Assembly (NCBI RefSeq): GCF_904426505.1
Contig: NZ_CAJGBN010000003.1
Span: 1-64,000, forward strand
Direction of reading: 5' to 3'
DNA: 64,000 nucleotides
DNA from: Rubrivivax sp. A210
GTDB lineage: Bacteria; Pseudomonadota; Gammaproteobacteria; Burkholderiales; Burkholderiaceae_C
The notes under the pieces were generated by a model. The model was not told the DNA's origin. It was given only the letters and a program-made list of their open reading frames with translations, and searched no databases. Every line of letters begins with the position of its first letter. Within the stretch, counting starts at the first letter, position 1. This document shows positions 32,948 to 41,535 of this stretch, in pieces. A program made the translations under genes and the position numbers.

Positions 32948-34780
32948 TCAGGCCAGCTCCGGCGCTGGCGGCTCGGCAGCCACGGGCAGGCGCACGGTGA
33001 AGGTCGTGCCCCGGCCCGGCTTGCTCACCACCGTGATCTTGCCGCCGTGCTGCTCGACGATGGTGCGGGCAATGGGCAGGCCCAGGCCCGTGCCCTCGCC
33101 CTCGGGCTTGGTGGTGAAGTAGGTGTCCCAGATATGGGGCAGCACATCGGGTGCGATGCCGGGGCCGGTGTCGGCCACCGAGATGCGGATCTTGCCGTGG
33201 TCCATGCGGCTGCGCACCGAGATCGTGCCGGCCTCCTGGCCTATGGCCTGGGCCGCGTTGTTGATCAGGTTCATGAAGACCTGGTTGAGCTGGGACACGT
33301 TGCAGTCGATCTCGGCCAGCGGTTCGTGCTTCTCGACGATGCGGATGTGGCCGGGGAGGACGCTGCGCGCGATGTAGGCCACGTTGTGCAGAACCTTGGC
33401 GAGATCGGCCTGCGCGGTGCGGCTGCGGTCCAGGCGGGTGAAGTCGCGCAGGTGGTCGACCAGCTCGCGCATCTGTTCCAGGCCGCCCAGCGTGTCGCCC
33501 AGCATCTCCAGCGGCAGGGCGGCGCTCAGCTCTGCAGCCTCCATGCCGGCCAGCTGAGCGCGCTCGCGCTCGATGTCGAGCGTGATGTAGTCGCCCGGCG
33601 CCTCGCGGATCTGGCTGATCAGCTCGCGCACCGCGGACAGCGGGGGCTCGATCTCCTTGAGCGCTTCGATGGCCATGCCGACATTGTTGTGCGAATAGGC
33701 GATGGGCGTGTTCAGCTGGTGGGCGACCCCGGCCACCATCTGGCCCAGCGAGGCCATCTTCTCGGCCTGGGCCAGGTCCTGGTGGGTGCGCTCGCGTTCC
33801 TGCGCCTGTACCGCGAGGATGCCATCGGCGTGTTTCACGATGAGGTAGAGCACGCCGAACAGCAGCAGCAGAGAGCCGGCGATGATGAAGGCCGCTTCCT
33901 GGCTGGTCTGCGCGACGCGGCCTTCATTGCGCGCCGACATCTGCGCCACCTTGTCCTGGTTGGCGGTGGCGGCCTTCTCGATCTTGGCCGAGGTCAGCCG
34001 GATCTGGTCGAGCAGCGGCGTCACGTCGGAATAGACCTCGAACACGCCGACGATGTGCTGGCTGCCGGGCGCCCACACTGGCAGGTAGCTTGAGATCAGG
34101 TCGCGCTTCTCGACCACGCCCTCGAAGGCGCTGAACTTGTCGCGGTGGGTGAGTTCGCTGCGCGGTTGGCCGGCGGCGGCGGCGACCCAGCCGGCGTTGG
34201 CGCTCTTGTCCTCGCCGACCTGCTGGCGTTCCGACGAGTAGACCGTGACGCCGCGCAGGTCGAAGACCTTGACCTTGAACACCGTGCTCTTGCTCATCGC
34301 GGCAAAGACCTTGGCATTGAGTGCGTCGTAGCCTGGCAGGGCCAGGATGCGGCGGCCGACCTCGGCGAAGCAGGTGGCGCGCTCGACGGCTGCCTGCGCC
34401 TTGGCCGCATCGGCGGCTTCGGGCAGGGTGCGGCAGCGCTCGAGCGGCACGCCGGCGGCGCGCTCGGCAAAGGGGGCGATGTCGCTCTGCCACAGCGCAT
34501 TGGCGAACAGGCGCGCCAGGTTGACGTGGCCCGACTCGTGTACCGCCAGCAGGTCGCGCAGCGCGGCGGCCTCCTGCTGCTGGGCGAATTCGTGCTGCAC
34601 GGCGCGGAAGTGCTCGGCTTCCTCGGACTGGATGTCGCGGTAGACCTGGCCTTGCTGGCGCGTGAAGTGCGTCAACACCAGGGCCACCAGCACGAAAGCC
34701 GTCAGCCCGGTGAGCGAGAAATAGCGCACCAGCGCAAAGCGCCGGGCGGGGGCGGGCTTGGGTGCGCGGAAGTCGAACAT
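32948..34780 (-). CDS. membrane sensor histidine kinase
   Basis: A 610-residue kinase. Transmembrane helices at about 21-39 and 298-315 enclose a ~260-residue periplasmic sensor; FAEVGRRILALPGYDALNAKVFA and VFKVKVFDLRGVTVYSS..QVGEDKSANAGW resemble a cache-like domain. The dimerisation helix holds His354 in AGVAHQLNTPIAY (HELNTP-type variant with Gln). The ATPase domain has NLINNAAQAI (N box), VADTGPGIAPDVLPHIWDTYFTTKPEGEGTGLGLPIARTIVEQHGG (G1, F and G2 boxes). The ATG at 34780 is closest to the first helix. Operon with the double-receiver regulator. The signal sensed is unknown. Confidence 0.9.
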   Translation of the reverse strand: MFDFRAPKPAPARRFALVRYFSLTGLTAFVLVALVLTHFTRQQGQVYRDIQSEEAEHFRAVQHEFAQQQEAAALRDLLAVHESGHVNLARLFANALWQSDIAPFAERAAGVPLERCRTLPEAADAAKAQAAVERATCFAEVGRRILALPGYDALNAKVFAAMSKSTVFKVKVFDLRGVTVYSSERQQVGEDKSANAGWVAAAAGQPRSELTHRDKFSAFEGVVEKRDLISSYLPVWAPGSQHIVGVFEVYSDVTPLLDQIRLTSAKIEKAATANQDKVAQMSARNEGRVAQTSQEAAFIIAGSLLLLFGVLYLIVKHADGILAVQAQERERTHQDLAQAEKMASLGQMVAGVAHQLNTPIAYSHNNVGMAIEALKEIEPPLSAVRELISQIREAPGDYITLDIERERAQLAGMEAAELSAALPLEMLGDTLGGLEQMRELVDHLRDFTRLDRSRTAQADLAKVLHNVAYIARSVLPGHIRIVEKHEPLAEIDCNVSQLNQVFMNLINNAAQAIGQEAGTISVRSRMDHGKIRISVADTGPGIAPDVLPHIWDTYFTTKPEGEGTGLGLPIARTIVEQHGGKITVVSKPGRGTTFTVRLPVAAEPPAPELA

Positions 34781-34806
34781 GGTGCAAGTATCCCGCTTGC
34801 GGCTGT

Positions 34807-35661
34807 TCAAGCCGGCTGCAGCACCAGCTCGAAGGTCACCAGCACCGGGTTGGCGCCCGCTGCAAGGCGGCCGCGGTGTTGCCCGCCATGGTGGTCGACC
34901 ATCGCGATGTCCACCAGCGCCTGTGCCCGGCCGGCGGCGTCAGGTTCGATGCGGCCCTGCTCGATGAAGCATTCGGTGATGTGGGGCCCGACCACGCGGC
35001 CATCGTCGAAGCAGGCGCCGACCGTGCTGCCGACGCCGCCCAGCAGGCGGGCCTGCCGGATGCCGCGCTCATCGCAGAAGCCGGCCAATGTGGTGCAGAC
35101 GTCGGCATTCGGCGCCAGGCGCAGGGCCCAGGCCGGTTCTGCCGGTGTTTCAAGGGCCGCCGTGACCCGGGGCTGGAAGAGCGAGAAGCGAGACTCTTCG
35201 TCCGGTACCACTGCAAAGGCCGCGCCTCGCAGCCAGGTGGCTCGGGCCGCGATGGGCGTGGCGACGCTGCAGGCCTCGGGCAGCAGGTGGCCGATGTGGC
35301 GGCTGCCGTCGGCCGCTTCCCATTCGGCGTGGCAGTGCAGCCAGGGCGCGCCTTCGCGCCGGCCCAGGGTCACGCGCGCCTGCAGCAGGAACGCCGGCCC
35401 GGCGCTGTCGTGGCGCGGGCTGAAGTAGACCGCGTGTTCCGGCGTGGGCGCCGTGTGCGGCAGCACCCAGGCCAGCGGCGCGAAGCTGCCACCCGCGAGG
35501 GCCAGCACGGCGCTGTCGGCGCCGGCGTCCTGCAAGGCCTCGGCCAGCGCGGCCAGCAGGCTGGGCCCGGCGGGCAGGCGGATATCGGCGTGCTCTACCG
35601 AGCAGGGCTGGGCCAGGAGGCGCGGGCCCTGGGCGGGCCCCGGGTGCTGGATGTGGCGCAT
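34807..35661 (-). CDS. tandem PCC/DUF296-type domain protein
   Basis: A 284-residue soluble protein. Two copies of a PCC (plants and prokaryotes conserved; DUF296) fold seem present: LLAALAEALQDAGADSAVLALAGGSFAPLAWVLP...WLHCHAEWEAADGSRHIGHLLPEACSV (about 30-145) and VCTTLAGFCDERGIRQARLLGGVGSTVGACFDDGRVVGP...VDIAMVDHHGGQHRGRL (about 190-275). The histidine-rich WLHCHAEW and DHHGGQHRG stretches fall at the trimer metal-site position of this fold. The start is the ATG at 35661 (AAGG 8 bases upstream). The role of bacterial PCC proteins is mostly unknown. Its stop lies 26 bases upstream of the histidine kinase start, same strand. Confidence 0.75.
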   Translation of the reverse strand: MRHIQHPGPAQGPRLLAQPCSVEHADIRLPAGPSLLAALAEALQDAGADSAVLALAGGSFAPLAWVLPHTAPTPEHAVYFSPRHDSAGPAFLLQARVTLGRREGAPWLHCHAEWEAADGSRHIGHLLPEACSVATPIAARATWLRGAAFAVVPDEESRFSLFQPRVTAALETPAEPAWALRLAPNADVCTTLAGFCDERGIRQARLLGGVGSTVGACFDDGRVVGPHITECFIEQGRIEPDAAGRAQALVDIAMVDHHGGQHRGRLAAGANPVLVTFELVLQPA

Positions 35662-35737
35662 GGCCACACCTTAGCCGATGGCGGGGGCGCGATGATGCGG
35701 GGGTGGCCCCCGGTCGGGGCAGTAGCAAGGGAAGGCC

Positions 35738-36718
35738 ATGACCAAGACTGCGCGCGTCTACAAGATCGAACGCATCATCCGCAACCGCGGCCATATCAGC
35801 TTCCAGGCGCTGATCGAAGAGCTCGAGGTCTCGCCGGCCACGCTCAAGCGCGACCTCGCCTACCTGAAGGACCAGCTCGGCGCACCCATCGAGTACGACC
35901 GCGATCTCAACGGCTACCGCTTCGGCCAGCCCTTCCGCGGCGAGACCCATGAGCTGCCGGGCCTGTGGTTCAGCGAGCACGAGCTGTATTCGCTCTTGAT
36001 GGCCAACCAGTTGCTGAGCGAGTTGGACGCCGACGGCATCATCAGCCGCCACCTGCAGCCCCTGCTGGACCGCATCCACCAGTTGCTGGGCCCCGACGAG
36101 GCGAACGCGGCCTCGTTGCTGGAGCGCGTGCGCATCATCAACTCGGCGCGGCGGCCGGTGCCGGGCAAATTCTTCGAGCTGGTGGTGGAAGGCCTGCTGC
36201 AGCGCCGCCGCATCCGCATGCGCTACCTGACGCGCAGCCGCGACGAGATCTCCGAGCGCGAGGTTTCACCCCAGCGCATGGTGCATCACCGCAACACCTG
36301 GTACCTGGACGCCTGGTGCCACCGCAGCGCCGGCCTGCGCCGCTTTGCCCTGGATGCCATCGCCCATGCCGAACTGGTGGATGCGCGGGCCAAGGAGGTG
36401 GGGCGCAAGACTTTGCAGGCCGAGATGGACGCCGGCTACGGCATCTACGCCGGCGCGAAGCGTCTGTGGGCCACGCTCAGCTTCGACGCCCACGCCGCGC
36501 GCTGGATCAGCCAGGAAGAGTGGCATCGCGAGCAGAAGGGGCGCTGGACCGAGGATGGCCGCTGGGAGCTGCAGGTGCCCTACACCGACGAGACCGAGCT
36601 GGTGATGGACATCCTGCGTCACGGCGGCCAGGTGAAGGTGCTGGCACCGGCCTCGCTGCAGCAGCTTTATGTGCAGCGCCTGCGCGAGGCGCTGGCGGCC
36701 CAGGCTGGGGAGGCCTGA
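35738..36718 (+). CDS. WYL-domain transcriptional regulator
   Basis: A 326-residue DeoR-like regulator. The N-terminal winged helix is RVYKIERIIRNRGHISFQALIEELEVSPATLKRDLAYLKDQLGAPIEYDRDLNGYRF. The WYL domain follows: FELVVEGLLQRRRIRMRYLTRSRDEISEREVSPQRMVHHRNTWYLDAWCHRSAGLRRFALDAI, with a WYLDAWC core. A C-terminal WCX-like extension ends the protein. WYL domains bind nucleic-acid-derived or nucleotide ligands and occur in regulators of DNA damage and defence genes. The gene diverges from the PCC gene; no defence genes are next to it. Confidence 0.9.
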   Translation: MTKTARVYKIERIIRNRGHISFQALIEELEVSPATLKRDLAYLKDQLGAPIEYDRDLNGYRFGQPFRGETHELPGLWFSEHELYSLLMANQLLSELDADGIISRHLQPLLDRIHQLLGPDEANAASLLERVRIINSARRPVPGKFFELVVEGLLQRRRIRMRYLTRSRDEISEREVSPQRMVHHRNTWYLDAWCHRSAGLRRFALDAIAHAELVDARAKEVGRKTLQAEMDAGYGIYAGAKRLWATLSFDAHAARWISQEEWHREQKGRWTEDGRWELQVPYTDETELVMDILRHGGQVKVLAPASLQQLYVQRLREALAAQAGEA

Positions 36719-36741
36719 GGCAGACGCCTGGGCGAAGAGGC

Positions 36742-37152
36742 CTAGAGCGGCACCCAGTTGGACCGCGGCGAGCGGGTCGGGAAATGGCGGTTGATCAGCG
36801 ACAGACGGCGCTCGGCCTCGGACTGGCTGTGGGCCACGCCGACGGCGCGGAAGAGATCGGCGCGCACATGCCACAGCTCGCGCAGCGAACGCGCCTGCTG
36901 CAGGCGCTCGCGCAGCGCGTCAACCTCGTCGCCGGCGATATCGGCCAGCGCGGCGATGAATTCCTCGCGCACCGCAGCCACGCCGGCGGGCGCCGGGGCG
37001 GCGTCAGCGCTGGCCGGTGTATGCAGCCAGTGGCGCAGGCGCTGCCAGCGCGAGCCGGGCGGGTCCAGCAGTTGCAGGGTGTCGATGCGGGTGGTGATGT
37101 TGAGTACAGCCGTGCGCCCCCAGAAGGAGGCGTGGTGCAGGAAGAGGCCCAT
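36742..37152 (-). CDS. hypothetical protein
   Basis: A 136-residue soluble protein of no recognised family. It begins GLFLHHASFWGRTAVLNITTRIDTLQLLDPPGSRWQRLRHWLHTP and ends with a helical segment (EVDALRERLQQARSLRELWHVRADLFRAVGVAHSQSEAERRLSLINRHF). I recall similar small proteins annotated as hypothetical in Comamonadaceae. The ATG at 37152 is the first plausible start; the frame continues upstream through the gap and the next gene without coding character. Convergent with the WYL regulator. Confidence 0.6.
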   Translation of the reverse strand: MGLFLHHASFWGRTAVLNITTRIDTLQLLDPPGSRWQRLRHWLHTPASADAAPAPAGVAAVREEFIAALADIAGDEVDALRERLQQARSLRELWHVRADLFRAVGVAHSQSEAERRLSLINRHFPTRSPRSNWVPL

Positions 37153-37298
37153 GATGGCTGCCAGGCGTGACCGGGGTTTGGAAGACCCATGCTCACGCGC
37201 CGCGAGCGGCCCTGGTCGGCTGATCAGCGGTGCCGCAGGCCGCCAAATCGAAAACCCGACACCACCGCTGCGGCAAGGGCTCCGGGCCCCGGGCCGCG

Positions 37299-37640
37299 CT
37301 AGACCGTGCCGTACTGCTGCTTGCGCTGCGCGGTGTAGGCCCACCAGGGGCGGGGCTCGGCGCCGCGCATGAAATCGGTAGCGGCCATGAAGGTGTCGAG
37401 CACGCAGGGGTCTTGTCGTTTGCCGGTGTGGCGGCACAGCGCGTGGTAGAGCTGCAGCGCGTCGCTGTCGGCCAGCTGCTGCGGGTGCTGCACGCCGATC
37501 AGGCGCAGGTCGGCGGCGATGGAGGGGCCGATGTTGGGCAGCTGCTCGAGCTGCAGGCACTCATCGGCGCTGCGCGCCTTGCGCGGCGGCAGCGCCTTGG
37601 GCGGGTGGACGCCGCCACGGACGGGGGGCAGGATGGGCAT
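37299..37640 (-). CDS. helix-hairpin-helix (Cdd1-like, pathogenicity-locus) protein
   Basis: A 113-residue protein of the Cdd1 family. ECLQLEQLPNIGPSIAADLRLIGVQHPQQLADSDALQLYHALCRHTGKRQDPCVLDTFMAATDFMRG is its full signature, including a helix-hairpin-helix (LPNIGPSIAADLRLIG) that may bind DNA. The family name comes from a Clostridioides locus, but the function is unproven. It sits 5 bases downstream of lexA on the same strand, so it may be transcribed with it and be damage-inducible (inference). Confidence 0.85.
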   Translation of the reverse strand: MPILPPVRGGVHPPKALPPRKARSADECLQLEQLPNIGPSIAADLRLIGVQHPQQLADSDALQLYHALCRHTGKRQDPCVLDTFMAATDFMRGAEPRPWWAYTAQRKQQYGTV

Positions 37641-37645
37641 GGCGG

Positions 37646-38335
37646 TTACATCAGCATGGTGTTGCGGATCAGGCCCACGGCGATGCCTTCAAGTTCGAAG
37701 TCGGCGGCATCGAAGGGCACGACGATGGTCTCGAAATCGGGGTTCTCGGGAATCAGCTCGATGGCCCGGCTGGTGCGGCGCAGGCGCTTGACGGTGACGT
37801 CGTCGCCCAGCCGCGCAACGACGATCTGGCCGTTCTTGGCGTCCTTGGCCTTTTGCACGGCGAGCAGGTCGCCGTCGAGGATGCCGGCGTCGCGCATGCT
37901 CATGCCGCGCACCTTGAGCAGGTAGTCGGGCCGGCGCGCGAACATCGCGGCTTCCATCAGGTAGGTCTGGTCGACGTGCTCCTGCGCCAGGATGGGGCTG
38001 CCGGCGGCAACGCGCCCGACCAGGGGCAGGGTGAGCTGCGCGATGTGGGGCAGGGGCAGCATGTACTGCTGGCCCCAGGGTGCCAGCCGCGCCTCGTTGA
38101 GCGCGCGCAGTGTGTCAGACTTGAGCCGGATGCCGCGTGAGGTGCCGCCCACCAGCTCGATGACGCCCTTGCGTGCCAGCGCCTGCAGATGCTCTTCGGC
38201 CGCGTTGGGCGACTTGAAGCCCAGTTCGGCGGCGATCTCGGCCCGCGTGGGCGGGGCGCCGGTGCGCTCGATGGCGCTTTGCACCAGGTCGAGGATCTGC
38301 TGCTGGCGCGCGGTGAGCTTGGGGCTTTCGTCCAT
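37646..38335 (-). CDS. lexA: SOS repressor LexA
   Basis: A 229-residue repressor-protease. The N-terminal winged helix is [55 protein letters not shown]. The self-cleavage site is Ala111-Gly112 in [11 protein letters not shown], the nucleophile is Ser146 ([10 protein letters not shown]), and the general base is Lys183 (VTVKRLRR). It represses SOS genes until RecA filaments trigger cleavage. Two CTG-N10-CAG boxes at 38378-38412 lie before its start, so it is autoregulated. The Cdd1-like gene follows directly. Confidence 0.97.
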   Translation of the reverse strand: MDESPKLTARQQQILDLVQSAIERTGAPPTRAEIAAELGFKSPNAAEEHLQALARKGVIELVGGTSRGIRLKSDTLRALNEARLAPWGQQYMLPLPHIAQLTLPLVGRVAAGSPILAQEHVDQTYLMEAAMFARRPDYLLKVRGMSMRDAGILDGDLLAVQKAKDAKNGQIVVARLGDDVTVKRLRRTSRAIELIPENPDFETIVVPFDAADFELEGIAVGLIRNTMLM

Positions 38336-38377
38336 GGCGATTCCGGTGGGTGTCGACCGAATGATCGGCGATCCGAT

Positions 38378-38412
38378 CTGGCGGTTTATCCAGTAACTGT
38401 ATTTTCATCCAG
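38378..38412. promoter_or_regulatory. two tandem LexA (SOS) boxes
   Basis: CTGGCGGTTTATCCAG (38378-38393) and CTGTATTTTCATCCAG (38397-38412) both fit CTG-N10-CAG, with start points 19 bases apart. They lie in the 88-base gap between lexA (start 38335) and the divergent asparaginase (start 38424). The second box ends 12 bases before the asparaginase ATG, so that gene may also be LexA-controlled. Confidence 0.85.
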
Positions 38413-38423
38413 AAAGCGTGCAA

Positions 38424-39374
<951 letters not shown>

Positions 39375-39384
39375 TCCGCCTGCC

Positions 39385-40902
39385 TCAGCGGCGCTGGCGC
39401 CGCGCCAGTGCGCCCAGGCCCAGCAGGCCGCCCATCATCAGCGCCCAGCTGCCGGGTTCCGGTACCGGCGACAGCTGGTAGACGGTGGTGGTGTTGGAGA
39501 CCTCGTTGCTGTAGGCCAGGTAAACGCCGCCGTCCAGCGTGTAGGCCTTCAGGCCCTCGGGCGAGATGTCGCCCGTGGTCCTCAGCATGCGCACGAAGCT
39601 GGTATTGGCCGGGTCGCTGACGTCGAAGATCGCCACCGCGGACGAGGTCGTGCGCTCCAGGCCGACGAAGGCAAAGGTTCGGCCGCCAAGCTGCACCACC
39701 TCGATGCCCTCGGGCTCGACGCCCTTGTCGCGGCTGCGCGCATCGTCGTAGATGCCCAGCGCCATGGCCTCGCGGTCGAGGATCTCGCCGCTGTCGTAGA
39801 CCAGGTTGCCGTTCTCGTCGCGGATCGAGAATGACCGCGCGCCGGCGGCATAGAGGTTGCCGGCCGAGGAATCGGTGGCCGAGACGCGCAGGTTCTGCAG
39901 CGGGGCGGTAGCGCCGAGACCGGCGCTGCCGGCGGCCACGCGCTCGCCGTCGTCCTCGCGGAAGTCGCCCTCGTTGGCCATCGCGATGAAGGTCTGGCCG
40001 CCGGCCTGGAAAGCGGCGATGCCGTCGGGCATGTAGAGGCCCTTGACGTTCACCGACTGCAGGCTGTTGGTGGCGTTGTTGAGCGGGTCGATGCGGTTGC
40101 CAGGGGCGCTGAAGTCCTTCACGCCCAGGCCGACCACCGCCTCGGTGGTGCCGGTCTGCAGGTTGACGATGCCCACGGCATTGGCTTCCTGCAGCGTCAC
40201 GAAGGCCTTGGTGCCCGCGGCATTGACGGCGATGTATTCCGGCTCGTAGTCCATGCCGGTGTTTTTGCGGATGTGGCTGCCGGACTCGGGCGCGCCGGCA
40301 AAGGTGGCGGTGGCGCTGACGCTGCGCGTGCCCATGTCGATGATGCTCATGCTGCCCGCCGGGTCGACGGCGGCCGCGCCGTAGCTGCGCGGAAAGCTGC
40401 CGGCCTGCGAGGTGAGCGTGCCGTAGACCGAGGGCGTGGCCTCGTTGGCCACCAGCAGCTTGGAACCGTCGGGGGTGAAGGTCAGCATGTCGGGCAGGGC
40501 GCCGACGCTGATGGTGTGGGTGCCTGCCAGCAGCGTGCGCGTGCGCGTGTCGTAGAGCGTGACCACGCCCGGCTGGGTGCGGACGGTCGACTCGATGGCA
40601 AAGGCCGCGATGCCGCCGTGGATGGCCACGCTGTTGATCGAGCCCAGGGCCGTGGTGTCGATGAAGCCCAGCGAGGCGCCGCTGCGGGCATCGAGCACGT
40701 CGACGCCCTTGACGCCGGCCACCCACAGCGTCTGGCTCAGGCTGTCGAAGCTGACGATCTCGGACAGGAAGCCCGTCGCCACGCCAGCGTGGCTGTGGGT
40801 CCACTGGAATGCGATGTTGTCCAGCGGCGCCGCGGCGGCCGTGAGCGGGGCGGCGCAGGCGCCTATGACGGCGGCGCAGACCGCCGTGATGCGAGTTTTC
40901 AT
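39385..40902 (-). CDS. choice-of-anchor I family protein with PEP-CTERM sorting signal
   Basis: A 505-residue exported protein. The signal peptide is KTRITAVCAAVIGACAAPLTAAAA. The body is a beta-propeller-like choice-of-anchor I domain: VASFDSLSQ-type repeats such as LWVAGVKGVDVLDARSG, LTFTPDGSKLLVANEATPS, YIAVNAAGTKAFVTLQEANAVGIV, PEGIEVVQLGGRTFAFVGLERTTSSAVAIFDV. It ends PVPEPGSWALMMGGLLGLGALARRQRR: a PEP motif, hydrophobic helix and basic tail cleaved by exosortase. Relatives include atypical alkaline-phosphatase-like proteins. A Pho-box-like promoter (40947-40980) supports a role in phosphate starvation. Confidence 0.9.
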   Translation of the reverse strand: MKTRITAVCAAVIGACAAPLTAAAAPLDNIAFQWTHSHAGVATGFLSEIVSFDSLSQTLWVAGVKGVDVLDARSGASLGFIDTTALGSINSVAIHGGIAAFAIESTVRTQPGVVTLYDTRTRTLLAGTHTISVGALPDMLTFTPDGSKLLVANEATPSVYGTLTSQAGSFPRSYGAAAVDPAGSMSIIDMGTRSVSATATFAGAPESGSHIRKNTGMDYEPEYIAVNAAGTKAFVTLQEANAVGIVNLQTGTTEAVVGLGVKDFSAPGNRIDPLNNATNSLQSVNVKGLYMPDGIAAFQAGGQTFIAMANEGDFREDDGERVAAGSAGLGATAPLQNLRVSATDSSAGNLYAAGARSFSIRDENGNLVYDSGEILDREAMALGIYDDARSRDKGVEPEGIEVVQLGGRTFAFVGLERTTSSAVAIFDVSDPANTSFVRMLRTTGDISPEGLKAYTLDGGVYLAYSNEVSNTTTVYQLSPVPEPGSWALMMGGLLGLGALARRQRR

Positions 40903-40946
40903 GGGATGCAGGCGCGGCGCGCGAGGTGTGGGTGAAAGGCCCGCGC

Positions 40947-40980
40947 AGCCTAGGCGGCCTGCGTGACCCTTCCGTGACCT
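40947..40980 (-). promoter_or_regulatory. Pho-box-like promoter of the PEP-CTERM gene
   Basis: On the reverse strand AGGTCAC-GGAA-GGGTCAC (40980-40963) has two 7-base direct repeats 11 bases apart, the layout of a PhoB box (CTGTCAT-N4-CTGTCAT). TAGGCT (40952-40947), a possible -10 element, begins 10 bases after the box, the spacing seen at E. coli pho promoters where the box replaces the -35. The gene starts at 40902. Confidence 0.55.
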
Positions 40981-41035
40981 GCGGCCGTCAACGAGTGCCA
41001 GTCCACCCCGCGAACGCGGGGGGCTCGACGGCCGC
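40981..41035. terminator. nested hairpin after ohr
   Basis: GCGGCCGTC (40981-40989) pairs with GACGGCCGC (41027-41035); inside, CCCCGCG (41006-41012) pairs with CGCGGGG (41015-41021). The structure directly follows the ohr stop at 41052 and abuts the Pho-box-like site, so it probably insulates the two genes. No T run. Confidence 0.5.
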
Positions 41036-41051
41036 CGGGCCTGCGCCGCCC

Positions 41052-41486
41052 TCAGGCCACGCTCAGCACCACGTCGACATTGCCACGCGTGGCATTGCTG
41101 TAGGGGCAGACCTCGTGGGCGGCGGCCACCAGGGCCTCGAGGGCGGCGCGCTCCATGCCGGGCACGCTGACCTGCAGCGTGGCGGCGATGTTGAAGGCGC
41201 CTTCCTTGGCCGTCATCGGACCGATGGCGACGCTGGCCTGGATCGACACCTCGCCCGGCAGCTTGAGCCCCTGGCGCCCGGCCACCGCCTTGATCGCCCC
41301 GATGAAGCAGGCCGAATAGCCGGCCGCGAACAGCTGCTCGGGGTTGGTGCCGGGGCCGCTGTCGCCACCCAGTTCCTTGGGCGTCGACAGCTGCAGCTTG
41401 AGGCGGCCGTCCGACGATTCGGTGCTGCCGGCGCGGCCGCCGGTGGACTTGGCTTGGGCTGTGTAAAGGGCTTTGTCTATGGCCAT
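41052..41486 (-). CDS. ohr: organic hydroperoxide resistance protein, Ohr family
   Basis: A 144-residue OsmC/Ohr-fold peroxidase. The two catalytic cysteines are in LFAAGYSACFIGAIKAVA and AAHEVCPYSNATRGNVDV; the conserved Arg/Glu region is GGRAGSTESSDGRLKLQLSTPKELGG. It reduces organic hydroperoxides with lipoyl-dependent electrons. The ATG at 41486 gives the family's normal length (about 140). No OhrR gene is adjacent. It is 49 bases from the stop of the ABC-F gene upstream on the same strand. Confidence 0.93.
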   Translation of the reverse strand: MAIDKALYTAQAKSTGGRAGSTESSDGRLKLQLSTPKELGGDSGPGTNPEQLFAAGYSACFIGAIKAVAGRQGLKLPGEVSIQASVAIGPMTAKEGAFNIAATLQVSVPGMERAALEALVAAAHEVCPYSNATRGNVDVVLSVA

Positions 41487-41535
41487 GGCGCGCTTTCTGC
41501 GGGGTGGAGGGGCCGCAATTATTGGGCGCGGCCCC

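Noticed and set aside
35738..36718. WYL regulator as marker of a defence island
   Set aside because: Neighbours are a PCC protein and small conserved genes; no nuclease, helicase or toxin-antitoxin gene is adjacent.
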